DNA from: Erythrobacter sp. AP23
GTDB lineage: Bacteria; Pseudomonadota; Alphaproteobacteria; Sphingomonadales; Sphingomonadaceae
DNA length: 64,000 nucleotides
NCBI RefSeq assembly: GCF_001542855.1
Contig: NZ_LNBY01000012.1
Coordinates: 186,001-250,000 of the forward strand
Direction of reading: 5' to 3'
Of this stretch, positions 1-8,073 are shown piece by piece. A program made the translations under genes and the position numbers. The stretch's first letter is position 1. Every line of letters begins with the position of its first letter. The notes under the pieces were generated by a model. That model was not told the DNA's origin. It did not search any database and saw only the letters and a list, made by a program, of their open reading frames with translations.

Positions 1-515
1 ATTTCCTGCACGCGATTGGCTTCTTCGGGCAGGACGCGGCGGCGGATATAGCCCTGTTTGCCGGAGGCCAGCTGCGCGGCGACGGCCTCTTCGTCGAGGT
101 CGGGGAAGATCGCCTTGAGTTTGGCGGCGACGGTTTCGGGATCGCGCACCAGCGGCGCGCCCTCCTCCCCCAGCGCCTTGGGATTGAACCACAGCGCATA
201 GGCGGGAAAGGCGCGCGCGAGCGGCACGCCGTTGCGATCGGTGATCTCCCCGCGTGGCGGCAGCAGAGCCTCTTCGAGCGAGGTGCCGCGCATGCCGTGA
301 TCCGACATGCCGAGATAGCCGATCCGCACCAGCGCCATCAGCGCCACGAAGGCGAAGCCCAGCGCGATCCACAGGATGCGAAAGCGTGCGAGAGTAAGCG
401 AGCGATGGCGGATAGTGACGAGCTGGACGCGGCCGGATGCCACCGCCATGCTGACCGCCCCATGCCCGCTTCTGCCCGCGGCCACGGCGGGGCCGAAGCC
501 GGTGAAGGCGTTCAC
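1..515 (-). CDS. ftsI: Peptidoglycan transpeptidase FtsI (PBP3), N-terminal part
   Basis: This is the N-terminal 171 residues of the septal class B penicillin-binding protein, which cross-links peptidoglycan at the division site; the rest lies beyond the left edge. After a basic cytoplasmic stretch there is one membrane span (about residues 40-60, ILWIALGFAFVALMALV), then the usual start of the periplasmic pedestal, with PRGEITDRNGVPLA near residues 80-93. The active-site serine is not in the window. The GTG start overlaps the ftsL stop in a GTGA, which is why I prefer it to downstream ATGs. It is the fourth gene of the mraZ-rsmH-ftsL-ftsI run. Confidence 0.93.
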   Translation of the reverse strand, partial: MNAFTGFGPAVAAGRSGHGAVSMAVASGRVQLVTIRHRSLTLARFRILWIALGFAFVALMALVRIGYLGMSDHGMRGTSLEEALLPPRGEITDRNGVPLARAFPAYALWFNPKALGEEGAPLVRDPETVAAKLKAIFPDLDEEAVAAQLASGKQGYIRRRVLPEEANRVQE

Positions 516-1018
516 TGGCTCACCTCGGCAACAGCGGTCCTGCCGACCGTCGGGCTCGCTAGGCGCTCGGCAAGGCCGCCCGCGGCCGCGAGCTCGCGGC
601 GTTCGGGCCGCCGGTCTGCATCGTCGGCCTTGTCATCCTCGATCCACTCGGCGAACAGGCTTTCGCTTTCGGGCGCGGGGCGGTTGAGCGCGACGCGCAC
701 CGGCGCCGGCGCATCAATCCCGCGCGGCGCGCCCAGTACGGCAAGCTGACGCTCGCTTTCGAGATACTGGTCGGCACGCGGTGCGGAATAGCCGAATTCC
801 ACAGCGTTCCAGTCGGACAGCTGCTGCTGGCTGGCGCGGGTTTCGAACTCTGTTTCGAGCATGAGCTTGGCACGCTGCGCAGCAATGATCTGGCGTTCGG
901 CGAGGCGTACGTCGCTCTTCACCGCATTGACCTTGAAGGTCAGCGCGAGAAGCAGGGCGAAGCACACGCCGAGCACCAGCGCCCAGCCGATCTGCCTGAT
1001 GCGCGACCCGCCAACCAT
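512..1018 (-). CDS. ftsL: Cell division protein FtsL
   Basis: This small bitopic division protein (168 aa) would act with FtsB/FtsQ to recruit and activate FtsW/FtsI. One membrane helix occupies about residues 11-30 (WALVLGVCFALLLALTF) and is followed by a helical, coiled-coil-like segment to about residue 70. The rest is a low-complexity, charged, alanine-rich tail, longer than in E. coli FtsL (about 120 aa). Sequence is poorly conserved in this family, so the call rests mainly on position between rsmH and ftsI and on topology. The ATG overlaps the rsmH stop by one base (TAATG). Confidence 0.85.
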   Translation of the reverse strand: MVGGSRIRQIGWALVLGVCFALLLALTFKVNAVKSDVRLAERQIIAAQRAKLMLETEFETRASQQQLSDWNAVEFGYSAPRADQYLESERQLAVLGAPRGIDAPAPVRVALNRPAPESESLFAEWIEDDKADDADRRPERRELAAAGGLAERLASPTVGRTAVAEVSQ

Positions 1019-1956
1019 TACGCCGCCTCCCGCGCAGGGGTTGCGGTGCGGGTGGCGTGGCGCAGCACCGAGGAGCGCGCACGCGGATTGCGCTCGATCT
1101 CGGCCGCGCCCGGCTTGATCGCCTTGCTGACCTTCGAAAAGACCGGATCATCCTGCGCCACCATAGGGACGTGACGCGAGGCGCTCGGGGTTGAGGACGC
1201 CTCGCGCAGGAAGCGCTTGACGATCCGGTCTTCGAGACTGTGAAAGCTGACCACCGCAAGGCGGCCCCCTTCGCACAGCAGGTGTTCGGCGGCCGACAGA
1301 CCCTGGGTCAATTCGTCGAGCTCGCCGTTCACGTGGATCCTGACGGCCTGGAAGGTGCGGGTGGCCGGATCCTTCTTGTCGTGCGGCTTGTGGCCCAGCG
1401 CCTTGCGCACGACCCGCGCCAGCTCGCCGGTGGTCTCCAGCGGACGCGCGGCGACGATAGCGCGCGCGACCCGGCGCGACTGGCGCTCTTCGCCATAGGT
1501 ATAGAGGACATCGGCGATCGCCTTTTCGTCCGCCGTATTGAGGAAATCGGCAGCGCTTTCGCCGTCCTGGCTCATGCGCATGTCGAGCGGCCCGTCAACC
1601 GAGAAGGCGAACCCACGATGCGCCTGGTCGAGCTGCATCGAGGACACGCCGATATCCATCACGACCCCGTCGACCCTTGCAACACCGGCCGACGTCATGA
1701 CGTCGAGCATTTCGGAAAAGCGGTGCGGATGAAGAACGAGGCGCGGCGGATTTTCCTCCGTCTCGCGCCAGGTGCGACCCGAGGCCACGGCATCGGGATC
1801 CCGGTCGAAGGCATGCACCGTCGCGCCGCGATCGAGCAGCGCGCGCGTATAGCCGCCCGCGCCGAAGGTCGCGTCGATCACGACGTCGCCCGGCTTCGGA
1901 TCGAGCGCTTCGATCACTTCGTCTAGCAGGACGGGAATGTGCGGGGCGCCGGTCAT
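1018..1956 (-). CDS. rsmH: 16S rRNA (cytosine(1402)-N(4))-methyltransferase RsmH
   Basis: RsmH (formerly MraW) methylates N4 of C1402 in the ribosomal P site. The 312-residue protein has the family landmarks: the N-terminal [12 protein letters not shown] motif [15 protein letters not shown] (about 33-46), [10 protein letters not shown] (about 100), [28 protein letters not shown] and the C-terminal [10 protein letters not shown]. The ATG at 1956 was chosen over a longer open frame because it begins with the conserved N-terminus and overlaps the mraZ stop in ATGA. Confidence 0.98.
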   Translation of the reverse strand: MTGAPHIPVLLDEVIEALDPKPGDVVIDATFGAGGYTRALLDRGATVHAFDRDPDAVASGRTWRETEENPPRLVLHPHRFSEMLDVMTSAGVARVDGVVMDIGVSSMQLDQAHRGFAFSVDGPLDMRMSQDGESAADFLNTADEKAIADVLYTYGEERQSRRVARAIVAARPLETTGELARVVRKALGHKPHDKKDPATRTFQAVRIHVNGELDELTQGLSAAEHLLCEGGRLAVVSFHSLEDRIVKRFLREASSTPSASRHVPMVAQDDPVFSKVSKAIKPGAAEIERNPRARSSVLRHATRTATPAREAA

Positions 1957-2462
1957 TTGCCCCCGCCCTTCCCGGACTTCGCCTTCGCGTCGGCGAGGAA
2001 GCTCTCGCACGCGGCCTTGGCGCCCGCCCAGTCGTCGCCCATCTGGGCCAGCTCGCTCGGGTTCCACAGCGTGAAGAAGCGCCCGCCGCCCTGGAAATAG
2101 AGCCCGTCCTCGATCCTGCCGAGTACGCGCAGGTGATCGGGCATGACGAAACGGCCGCTGTCGTCGAACGGCATTTCCTGGAAGCCGAACAATTGGCTGG
2201 ACCGCGTATCGCGGTCGAATTCCTTGCCGAGGCGCACGGCGAGCTCTTCCTCGCGGTCGAGCTGGGCTTCGAGTTCGGGCTTGCGGCTGAGACCGAAGCC
2301 GACGAGGCAGTTCCAGCCGGGATGCTTCATCAGACACAGCACGCGGCCGTCGCTGCTTTCCTTGACGGCCTTGCGGAACAGTGGCGGAAGCACGAAGCGG
2401 CCCTTGTCGCCCGCGGGCGAATAGGCCTGACCGCTGTACCCTCCGAAAGACACTGTCCCCAT
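1953..2462 (-). CDS. mraZ: Transcriptional regulator MraZ
   Basis: MraZ is the DNA-binding autoregulator of the dcw cluster. The 169-residue protein has two SpoVT/AbrB-like halves, each with the DxxGR signature: DKGRFVLPP near residue 19 and DDSGRFVMP near residue 100. It carries a short Lys/Gly-rich tail. It is the first gene of the operon, and its upstream region contains two arrays of GGGA boxes with near-helical spacing that fit MraZ targets. The ATG is preceded by GGGG about five bases upstream. Confidence 0.96.
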   Translation of the reverse strand: MGTVSFGGYSGQAYSPAGDKGRFVLPPLFRKAVKESSDGRVLCLMKHPGWNCLVGFGLSRKPELEAQLDREEELAVRLGKEFDRDTRSSQLFGFQEMPFDDSGRFVMPDHLRVLGRIEDGLYFQGGGRFFTLWNPSELAQMGDDWAGAKAACESFLADAKAKSGKGGGK

Positions 2463-2595
2463 TCCCCGAAACGGTTCTACTTACCTCCTCACCAGGCAGC
2501 ACCTTTCCGCACTCGCCCATGCGAATGGGCGAGCCGCTCCGCCCGCGGGCCGAGCGCGCATAGACAGTGCTGTCCGATGTCTTGGCGGTTTACCT

Positions 2596-2640
2596 CGGGA
2601 CAGGCGGGGATGGAAGGGAAAATTGCGGGATTTTACGGGA
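2596..2640 (+). promoter_or_regulatory. Array of five GGGA boxes, probable MraZ operator (downstream set)
   Basis: Five GGGA tetramers begin at 2597, 2607, 2616, 2627 and 2637 on the plus strand, giving steps of 10, 9, 11 and 10 bases. Three are preceded by C (CGGGA). Known MraZ sites are TGGGN repeats spaced about ten bases, so this is seen as an operator array. The protein assignment is inference. It lies between the likely promoter and the mraZ start, that is, in the leader. Confidence 0.55.
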
Positions 2641-2759
2641 TAAGCCCGCAAATATCTGTTTTATAAATATTTTTTGACGGCCTTACGTCTCGAATTGCCT
2701 AACACTTTCTGAACGAAGACTATGGAAATCAACGCAATTCCGCGGAGTCGCAGGAGGCA

Positions 2760-2795
2760 TCCCGCAAATCCCGGCCTGCTTCCCGCAATTTCCCG
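2760..2795 (-). promoter_or_regulatory. Array of four CGGGA boxes, probable MraZ operator (upstream set)
   Basis: On the minus strand CGGGA occurs four times, seen as TCCCG beginning at 2760, 2769, 2781 and 2791 on the plus strand, with steps of 9, 12 and 10. This is the gene-sense orientation in which MraZ boxes usually precede mraZ. One pair shares a longer core with the downstream array (GGGAAATTGCGGGA here, GGGAAAATTGCGGGA there, in inverted orientation). Confidence 0.55.
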
Positions 2796-2797
2796 TG

Positions 2798-3565
2798 TCA
2801 ATTCGCGGACGACTGCCGGTCGGCGGCAAGCGGTGCGAGAAGGTCCCACAGGGCATCGCGGCGAGCCTGCGGGAGCGGTCCGCTATCCTCCCAGTCCAGC
2901 AGGGCAGCATCTGCGAACAAGAGTGCCTCCCCCGCGCCGCGCGCGCAGCGCGCCACCAAACCGTCGCCATCGACCTCACAGGACCGGTCACCGGCACCGG
3001 TATCCGCTTCGGTAAAGCGGCCCCGCAGGTTGACAGGAAATCCGCGGCCATTCCACGCGACCTCGCGCTCGCCTTCCGGCTGGCCCTCGTCGAACTGCAG
3101 CGCCACTCCCCAATGCGAAAAAATGGGCGAAAGCAACACGACATCCTGCGGTCGGCGGCGGTCGCCGATCGGATAATGCGAATGGCGCGTGAGCATCGGA
3201 TCGGCCAGGATCACGGCCCGTCCGCCTTGTGACACCCATTCGTCGAAGGATGCGTTTTCCGATGGCGCAAGCGCGCGTGGCTGGGCAAGGATCACCCGCT
3301 CCAGTCCTGACAGCGCATCGGGTTCGAGCGTGTCGAGCGGGACAAGTTCGAACCGCGTCTCCAATTCGGCGCGCACCCAGTTCTGCTCGGCCTCGCCATC
3401 GAGGATTTCGCCGAAATCGCCTTCGCCCCAGTAGATCGGCAGGCTGGTGAAAAGGCCCACGCGCGGCTTGGGCAAGGTCTCTTCGCCCGCCTGCCCCGGA
3501 GCACAGGCAGCGAGAACCAGTGCGAGGACTGCGGACAATACGCTAATTCGTGGCAGGCGGAACAT
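2798..3565 (-). CDS. Lipoprotein with GldG-like (ABC_transp_aux-like) domain
   Basis: The 255-residue protein begins with a lipoprotein signal (VLALVLAACAPG, Cys about residue 20), so it is probably a periplasm-facing lipoprotein. The body reads like the Rossmann-type domain of GldG/ABC transporter auxiliary proteins: VGLFTSLPIYW at the start, then LERVILAQPRALAPSE and WVSQGGRAVILADPMLT. Function is unknown. The ATG at 3565 is chosen because it starts directly at the signal; upstream in-frame sequence is Arg/Pro-rich and non-native. Its start lies inside the end of the next gene (23-base overlap), so the two are probably co-expressed. Confidence 0.65.
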   Translation of the reverse strand: MFRLPRISVLSAVLALVLAACAPGQAGEETLPKPRVGLFTSLPIYWGEGDFGEILDGEAEQNWVRAELETRFELVPLDTLEPDALSGLERVILAQPRALAPSENASFDEWVSQGGRAVILADPMLTRHSHYPIGDRRRPQDVVLLSPIFSHWGVALQFDEGQPEGEREVAWNGRGFPVNLRGRFTEADTGAGDRSCEVDGDGLVARCARGAGEALLFADAALLDWEDSGPLPQARRDALWDLLAPLAADRQSSAN

Positions 3566-3911
3566 CGATATCGGCCTGCGCACCGGGGGTCGGCGTGGCG
3601 GCTGCGGTCGGCGTCGGCTGGACAGGCAAGTCGGGTACGACGCCGGCCTCGACCAGGGGGTCATTCTGCGGCGGAGCCTGTGTCGGCTCGGTCGTGGGTG
3701 CGGCAGCGGGCACGGTAGTCGCATCGGTTTCGGCAGCACGGTCCTGGATGATGCTGGCAAGGCCGACCAGCAGGATCATCATCACGATGCCGGTAATGCC
3801 GATTTGCAACCGCTGCACGGTACGCTCGCGACGGGCATCGTTGCCGGGCACGTCGGGCAGTTCGCCCACGGGCGGTTTGCGGCTCATGTCGAAAAATTGG
3901 GGCACGCGCAT
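3543..3911 (-). CDS. Small single-pass membrane protein, unknown function
   Basis: I do not recognise a family. The 122-residue product has a basic N-terminus (RRERTVQRLQ), one membrane span (about residues 44-62, IGITGIVMMILLVGLASII), then a Thr/Pro/Ala-rich exported tail ending VPPATN. Low-complexity tails of this kind often span the periplasm. It overlaps the lipoprotein gene downstream and follows cysteine synthase by 25 bases. An alternative ATG lies at 3887 (114 aa); neither start has a strong ribosome-binding site. Confidence 0.6.
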   Translation of the reverse strand: MRVPQFFDMSRKPPVGELPDVPGNDARRERTVQRLQIGITGIVMMILLVGLASIIQDRAAETDATTVPAAAPTTEPTQAPPQNDPLVEAGVVPDLPVQPTPTAAATPTPGAQADIDVPPATN

Positions 3912-3936
3912 TAGCCTAGGGGTCCCGGCCCGCCAG

Positions 3937-4953
3937 TCAATCGCCCGATTGCAACCAGTCGAATACGGGCAGGTTTTTCGACGCCAGCCACTCGGCGTTG
4001 TAGAGCGTCGACAGGTAACGAAAACCGTTGTCGCACAGGATCGTGGCCACGCGCGGGTTCTCGCGTCCCTCGTCGACGAGCTGCCTGCCCAGCGCGATCG
4101 CGCCCGCGACATTGATCCCGCTCGACAGGCCGAGACACAGTCCCTCCTCGCGCAGCAGGCGCGCCACCCAGGCGAGCCCTTCCTCGTCCGAAATGCGAAA
4201 TTGCGTATCGATGGGTGCGCCTTCGAGGTTGGCGGTAATGCGACCCTGGCCGATTCCCTCGGCCACCGACGAACCTTCTGCCTTGAGCTCGCCATGAGCG
4301 AAGTAGTTGTAGAGCGCCGCGCCATGCGGATCGGTCAGCGCGATAACGACGTTATCGTCGAATTCCTTGAGCCCCATGCCGACGCCGGCAATCGTCCCGC
4401 CGGTGCCCGCGGCGCAGGTGAAGCCGTCGATCCGGCCTTCCAGCTGCTCCCACAGCTCCTTCGCGGTGGTTTCGATATGCGCCTTGCGGTTGGCGGTGTT
4501 GTCGAACTGGCCTGCCCAGATCGCGCCATCGATTTCGCCCGCCATCCGGCGCGAGACGTGCTGGAAATGGTTGCAGTCCGCATATTTGGTCGGCGGGACT
4601 GTCACCAGCTCCGCGCCGAGCGCACGGATGGTGTCCATTTTCTCTTTCGACTGGTTGTCGGGCATCACGATGATCGTGCGATAGCCCAGCGCATTGGCAA
4701 CCAGCGCAATGCCGATCCCGGTATTGCCGGCGGTGCCTTCGACGACCGTGCCGCCGGGCTTCAACTCGCCACGCTCCTCCGCATCGCGGATGATGTATAG
4801 CGCCGCGCGGTCCTTCACGCTCGCGCCCGGGTTGGCGAATTCGCACTTGCCGAAAATGTCGCAGCCGGCTTCCGCGCTCGGTCCTTCGAGGCGGACGAGC
4901 GGCGTATTGCCGATTAGGTCGAGCGTGTGCTCGCGTACGGGAATTGATGTCAT
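3937..4953 (-). CDS. cysK: Cysteine synthase (O-acetylserine sulfhydrylase)
   Basis: This PLP enzyme of the fold-type II family should make cysteine from O-acetylserine and sulfide. Visible landmarks in the 338 residues are IGNTPLVRL (14-22), the PLP lysine in GASVKDRAA (Lys47), the substrate loop EGTAGNTGIG (about 72-81), the phosphate-binding GTGGTIAGVG and the C-terminal SSGIN serine. TAGNTG replaces the more usual TSGNTG, and the protein is longer than E. coli CysK, so a related beta-synthase role cannot be excluded. The ATG at 4953 begins right at the conserved N-terminus. Confidence 0.88.
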   Translation of the reverse strand: MTSIPVREHTLDLIGNTPLVRLEGPSAEAGCDIFGKCEFANPGASVKDRAALYIIRDAEERGELKPGGTVVEGTAGNTGIGIALVANALGYRTIIVMPDNQSKEKMDTIRALGAELVTVPPTKYADCNHFQHVSRRMAGEIDGAIWAGQFDNTANRKAHIETTAKELWEQLEGRIDGFTCAAGTGGTIAGVGMGLKEFDDNVVIALTDPHGAALYNYFAHGELKAEGSSVAEGIGQGRITANLEGAPIDTQFRISDEEGLAWVARLLREEGLCLGLSSGINVAGAIALGRQLVDEGRENPRVATILCDNGFRYLSTLYNAEWLASKNLPVFDWLQSGD

Positions 4954-5039
4954 GATGCGGGAGGTAGGCGCGCCGCAGCGGCGGTGCAAACTACATGCGC
5001 TTGCAGGGGGAATAGGGGGAGTGATTGTTTGTTGCGTGC

Positions 5040-5061
5040 GGGAAGCGCAGACGCGCTTCCC
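5040..5061. repeat. Inverted repeat, 9-bp stem with 4-base loop
   Basis: GGGAAGCGC (5040-5048) pairs with GCGCTTCCC (5053-5061) across an AGAC loop. There is no U tract on either side, so a simple terminator is unlikely. Confidence 0.6.
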
Positions 5062-5108
5062 ATGCGGCTGTGCCGTCCCGCTCCCCTCCCGGATATTTTG
5101 TTGGGTGC

Positions 5109-5130
5109 GGTCAGGACATCCGTCCTGACC
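5109..5130. repeat. Inverted repeat, 9-bp stem with 4-base loop
   Basis: GGTCAGGAC (5109-5117) pairs perfectly with GTCCTGACC (5122-5130) across ATCC. It sits four bases before the large palindrome. Confidence 0.6.
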
Positions 5131-5133
5131 TTG

Positions 5134-5214
5134 CTGTTCCATCCCGCTCCCCCTCCCGGCCACCCATAGAATACCGTGCCGTGGGTGGCCGGGAGGGGGA
5201 GCGGGATGGAACAG
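5134..5214. repeat. Perfect 33-bp inverted repeat with 15-base spacer
   Basis: The left arm 5134-5166 (starting CTGTTCCATCCC) and the right arm 5182-5214 (ending GGGATGGAACAG) are exact reverse complements. They are separated by 5167-5181. The arms are purine/pyrimidine-biased and very GC-rich. It resembles a dispersed intergenic palindrome or miniature element rather than a terminator. Confidence 0.85.
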
Positions 5215-5253
5215 GGCGCAGCGACTGACGCAGTCAGGCGCGATCAGACGCCA

Positions 5254-5571
5254 CTAGTCTTCCGGCGCGATCGTAACCTTCAACCCGTCGAGTTCCGCTG
5301 TAAACGGAATCTGGCACGACAGGCGCGAGGTGGCTTCGCGGTGGTCGGTCGATTCCAGCAGATCGTCCTCGTCCTCGCTCATTTCGGGCAGCTTGTCGGT
5401 AAAGGCCGCATCGACATGGACGTGACAGGTGGCGCAGGAACAGCAACCGCCGCACAGCGCCAGCAGCTCGTCGAAGCCGTTGTCGCGGATCGCTTCCATC
5501 ACGGTCAGGCCGTCGGCGACATCGATTTCGCTGGTCTCGCCTTCGCGGGTGGTCACGATCAGTTTCGGCAT
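5254..5571 (-). CDS. 2Fe-2S ferredoxin, adrenodoxin type
   Basis: This 105-residue electron carrier binds one [2Fe-2S] cluster. The four cysteines are Cys40, Cys46, Cys49 and Cys86, giving C-x5-C-x2-C-x36-C, the adrenodoxin/putidaredoxin/Isc ferredoxin pattern. An acidic helix (about residues 63-77, MSEDEDDLL) matches the partner-docking surface of that group. No reductase or P450 is adjacent, so the partner is unknown. The ATG at 5571 is preceded by CGAGGA about ten bases upstream, which favours it over a start eight codons earlier. Confidence 0.92.
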   Translation of the reverse strand: MPKLIVTTREGETSEIDVADGLTVMEAIRDNGFDELLALCGGCCSCATCHVHVDAAFTDKLPEMSEDEDDLLESTDHREATSRLSCQIPFTAELDGLKVTIAPED

Positions 5572-5661
5572 TGCGCGTATCCTCGGTTGCAAAGGGCCAC
5601 TCGTCGACCCTATGCGAGCGGCTGCTATTCAATCGCGGCGGGGAAGGCAAGCGTACTGGCC

Positions 5662-6279
5662 ATGGGACTGACCAATGCACAATTGCGCGAACATCTCGAT
5701 GCGGTCGCCGATGGCGACCCGGTGGTTGCCGCCGCGATCGAGCGCTGCGGATACCCCGAGGAGCGCATTCGCCCCATCGGGTACCGCACGTTGTTGCGCA
5801 CGATCGTCGGCCAGCAGGTCAGCGTCGCCTCGGCGCAATCGGTATGGAACAAGCTCGAAGCGGAGCTTGGCGAGGACATGCATGCGCGGGAATTGCTCGC
5901 CCGCGATTTCGATACGCTGCGCGCCTGCGGTCTGTCGCGCCAGAAGCAGGGTTATGCGCGCTCATTGTGCGAGCTCGTCGCCAGCGGTGAACTCGACCTG
6001 GCCGACCTGCCCGAAGACGACGAGCAAGCCATCGCCGAATTGACCCGCATCAAGGGCATCGGTCGCTGGTCGGCCGAGATCTACCTGCTGTTCGCAGAAG
6101 GTCGCGCGAACATCTGGCCGGCTGGCGATCTCGCCGTACAGGAGGCAGTCGGCAGGCTGCTCGACCTGCCCGCACGCCCGAGCGAGAAGGAAACGCGCGC
6201 ACTGGGGGACAAATGGAGCCCCTATCGCGGCGCGATGGCCATCTTCACCTGGCACACATACAACAACGCGGCACTCTAG
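5662..6279 (+). CDS. DNA-3-methyladenine glycosylase, AlkA/HhH-GPD family
   Basis: The 205-residue base-excision repair enzyme removes alkylated purines. It shows the helix-hairpin-helix (IKGIGRWSAEIYLLF, about 130-144) and the downstream catalytic aspartate in PAGDLAVQ (Asp156). The stretch LLRTIVGQQVSVASA (about 44-58) is typical of AlkA-type HhH-GPD glycosylases. It lacks the N-terminal TBP-like domain and the Ada fusion of E. coli AlkA, as in other short bacterial forms. It diverges from the ferredoxin gene across 90 bases. Confidence 0.9.
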   Translation: MGLTNAQLREHLDAVADGDPVVAAAIERCGYPEERIRPIGYRTLLRTIVGQQVSVASAQSVWNKLEAELGEDMHARELLARDFDTLRACGLSRQKQGYARSLCELVASGELDLADLPEDDEQAIAELTRIKGIGRWSAEIYLLFAEGRANIWPAGDLAVQEAVGRLLDLPARPSEKETRALGDKWSPYRGAMAIFTWHTYNNAAL

Positions 6280-6329
6280 CGCCGGGACACCAAGGCGGGG
6301 CGCACCAGGCCGCAAACGGGAGAGAATTC

Positions 6330-7136
6330 ATGAGCGATCGCAAAGCGATTTTCATAACCGGGGGCGGCTCGGGCATCGGGCGGGCGGTCGCCCGCTATTT
6401 CGGTGAGCGTGGCTGGTTCGTCGGCCTGGGCGATATCGACAAGGCGGGCATGCGCGAGACCGAGGAAATGATAGGGCACGGCTTCACTTATTCGCATGTC
6501 TTCGACGTGCGCGACCGCGCTGCATGGGACGAAGCGCTGGAGGCTTTCTCGGTCGCTGCCGGCGGCCGGATCGACGTGCTGTTCAACAACGCCGGCATTC
6601 CGCTCGGCGGATCGCTGCTGGAAAACAGCACCGAGGAAATCGAACGCTGCCTAGACATCAATCTCAAGGGCGTTCTGTTCGGCGCGCAGGCCGCACATCC
6701 GTATCTGAAGAAGACCGCGCCCGGATCGTGCCTGCTCAACACCGCGAGCGCTGCCGGAATTTACGGAACGCCGGGCGCCAGCGTCTATTCGGCGACCAAG
6801 TTCGGCGTGCGCGCGATGACCGAGAGCCTCGACGGTGAATGGGCAGAGGACGGCATCAAGGTTCACTCGCTCATGCCCAGCTTCATCGATACGCCGCTGC
6901 TCGACCACAATCCCAACGCGCGCTCGAACGAAGGCATTCGCCAGCGGGTGCAGGAAGCAGGTCTGGAAATCACCCCGGCGGAAGAGGTCGCCGCCGCCGC
7001 ATGGGCGGCCGTTCACGGAGAGAGATTGCACACGGTCGTCGGCAAGACGGCAAAGCGTATTGCCTTCGGTGCGCGCTGGATGCCCGGCCGGGTCCGCAAG
7101 CAGACCCGCGAATCCTTTCGCCCGCTGGGGCAGTAG
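6330..7136 (+). CDS. Short-chain dehydrogenase/reductase
   Basis: This classical SDR (268 aa) is an NAD(P)-dependent oxidoreductase of unknown substrate. The cofactor motif TGGGSGIGRA spans residues 10-19, FNNAG residues 85-89, and the catalytic set is Ser140, Tyr153 and Lys157 (YSATK). Asp35/Asp37 at the end of beta-2 (LGDIDKAG) suggest a preference for NAD. It follows the glycosylase by 50 bases; the ATG at 6330 directly precedes the Rossmann fold. Confidence 0.88.
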   Translation: MSDRKAIFITGGGSGIGRAVARYFGERGWFVGLGDIDKAGMRETEEMIGHGFTYSHVFDVRDRAAWDEALEAFSVAAGGRIDVLFNNAGIPLGGSLLENSTEEIERCLDINLKGVLFGAQAAHPYLKKTAPGSCLLNTASAAGIYGTPGASVYSATKFGVRAMTESLDGEWAEDGIKVHSLMPSFIDTPLLDHNPNARSNEGIRQRVQEAGLEITPAEEVAAAAWAAVHGERLHTVVGKTAKRIAFGARWMPGRVRKQTRESFRPLGQ

Positions 7137-7139
7137 GCC

Positions 7140-7433
7140 TCAGGCCAGCAACGCGTCGATCTTGCGCGCCATCTTGACGTCGCGCAGGCTCAGCCCGCCC
7201 GCGTCATGCGTGGTCAAGGTGACTTCGACGCGGTTGTAGACGTTGAACCATTCGGGATGGTGATCGCGGGTTTCCGCGATCATCGCCACGCGGGTCATGA
7301 AGGCGAAGGCTTCGGAGAAGTCGGCGAATTCGAACTTGCGCTCGATCGCCTTTCCGTCGCGCACGAGCGACCATCCGGTTAGGCCGCGCAGCCAGCTGTC
7401 GCGTTCTTCCTCGGTCAGTTGCTCGACAGTCAT
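7140..7433 (-). CDS. phhB: Pterin-4a-carbinolamine dehydratase
   Basis: PhhB/DCoH dehydrates 4a-hydroxytetrahydrobiopterin to recycle the cofactor of aromatic amino acid hydroxylases. The 97-residue protein carries the active-site histidines in ETRDHHPEW (His58, His59) and TTHDAGGL (His76). No phenylalanine hydroxylase lies nearby, so another pterin role such as molybdopterin recycling is possible. The ATG at 7433 has GAGAGGAG upstream. The gene is tail-to-tail with the SDR, three bases apart. Confidence 0.92.
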   Translation of the reverse strand: MTVEQLTEEERDSWLRGLTGWSLVRDGKAIERKFEFADFSEAFAFMTRVAMIAETRDHHPEWFNVYNRVEVTLTTHDAGGLSLRDVKMARKIDALLA

Positions 7434-7491
7434 GGTATCCGAATCTCCTCTCGCTTGTCGCTCGCGCGCCTTTTGCCTATCGCCCCCGGTC

Positions 7492-8073
7492 ATGCAAGCT
7501 CGCCTCGTCGCAAAGGATATTGCCTGCCGCCGGGGTGAGCGGCTGCTGTTCCGTGGCCTCTCGCTCGCCTGCGAGGCGGGCGATGCCTATCATATCACCG
7601 GAGCCAACGGGATCGGCAAATCGAGCCTGATCCGCATTCTTGCTGGCCTGATGCAGCCCTTCGCCGGGGCGGTCGAACGCGAGGGGGCGATGGGTCTGGT
7701 CGACGAACGGCTGGCGCTGGACGGCAATCGCTCGCTGGGTCAGGCGTTGGCTTTCTGGGAGGGTCTCGACGGCTCCCGCGATCCGGGCCGCGCCATCCAG
7801 CTGCTCCAGCTTGGCCCGCTGATGGACGTTCCGGTGCGCTATCTTTCCACAGGACAGAAAAAACGCGCCGCGCTTGCCCGGCTGATCAATCGTGGCAGTC
7901 CGATCTGGTTGCTCGACGAGCCGCTCAACGGGCTCGACGGCGAGGCGCAAAAGACTTTCGAAGCACTAATCGCGATCCATTGCAGCGGGGGCGGGATCGC
8001 GGTGGTCGCCTCGCACCAGCCGATCGCCCTGCCCTCGCCCAGGATCCTCGACCTTGCGAGGTATGCGGCATGA
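7492..8073 (+). CDS. ccmA: Haem exporter ATP-binding protein CcmA
   Basis: This is the ATPase of the CcmABCD system that releases haem-loaded CcmE for cytochrome c maturation. The 193 residues contain Walker [10 protein letters not shown] (37-45), the ABC signature as [14 protein letters not shown] and Walker [13 protein letters not shown], with the short length typical of CcmA. It overlaps ccmB by four bases (ATGA). ccmC and the rest of the pathway are not in the window. Confidence 0.94.
   Translation: MQARLVAKDIACRRGERLLFRGLSLACEAGDAYHITGANGIGKSSLIRILAGLMQPFAGAVEREGAMGLVDERLALDGNRSLGQALAFWEGLDGSRDPGRAIQLLQLGPLMDVPVRYLSTGQKKRAALARLINRGSPIWLLDEPLNGLDGEAQKTFEALIAIHCSGGGIAVVASHQPIALPSPRILDLARYAA

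Larger units (their letters stand above)
2463..2797. other. Promoter region of the mraZ/dcw operon (335 bp, no gene)
   Basis: No convincing coding sequence is present. The region drives mraZ on the minus strand. It holds an AT-rich core at about 2650-2690 that could supply the -10 (TATAAA read on the minus strand). The core is flanked on both sides by clustered GGGA motifs in opposite orientation (listed separately). The gene to the right is also on the minus strand and ends at 2798, so its transcripts would run into this region. Confidence 0.7.
4954..5253. other. 300-bp intergenic region packed with hairpins
   Basis: No gene is apparent. It lies upstream of cysK and downstream of the ferredoxin stop, both minus strand, so it must hold the cysK promoter. 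Three inverted repeats occur in 175 bases (listed separately). The arm sequence of the largest is partly repeated at 5075-5093 (GTCCCGCTCCCCTCCCGGA). Confidence 0.6.

Noticed and set aside
1957..2520. In-frame upstream extension of rsmH
   Set aside because: It runs through mraZ in another frame. The conserved RsmH N-terminus starts at 1956 with an ATGA overlap.
2683..2690. Plus-strand TTGACG as a -35 element
   Set aside because: No plus-strand gene follows; the next gene downstream is on the minus strand.
4954..5163. Upstream extension of cysteine synthase
   Set aside because: The extra residues are encoded by hairpin-rich intergenic DNA and precede the normal family N-terminus.
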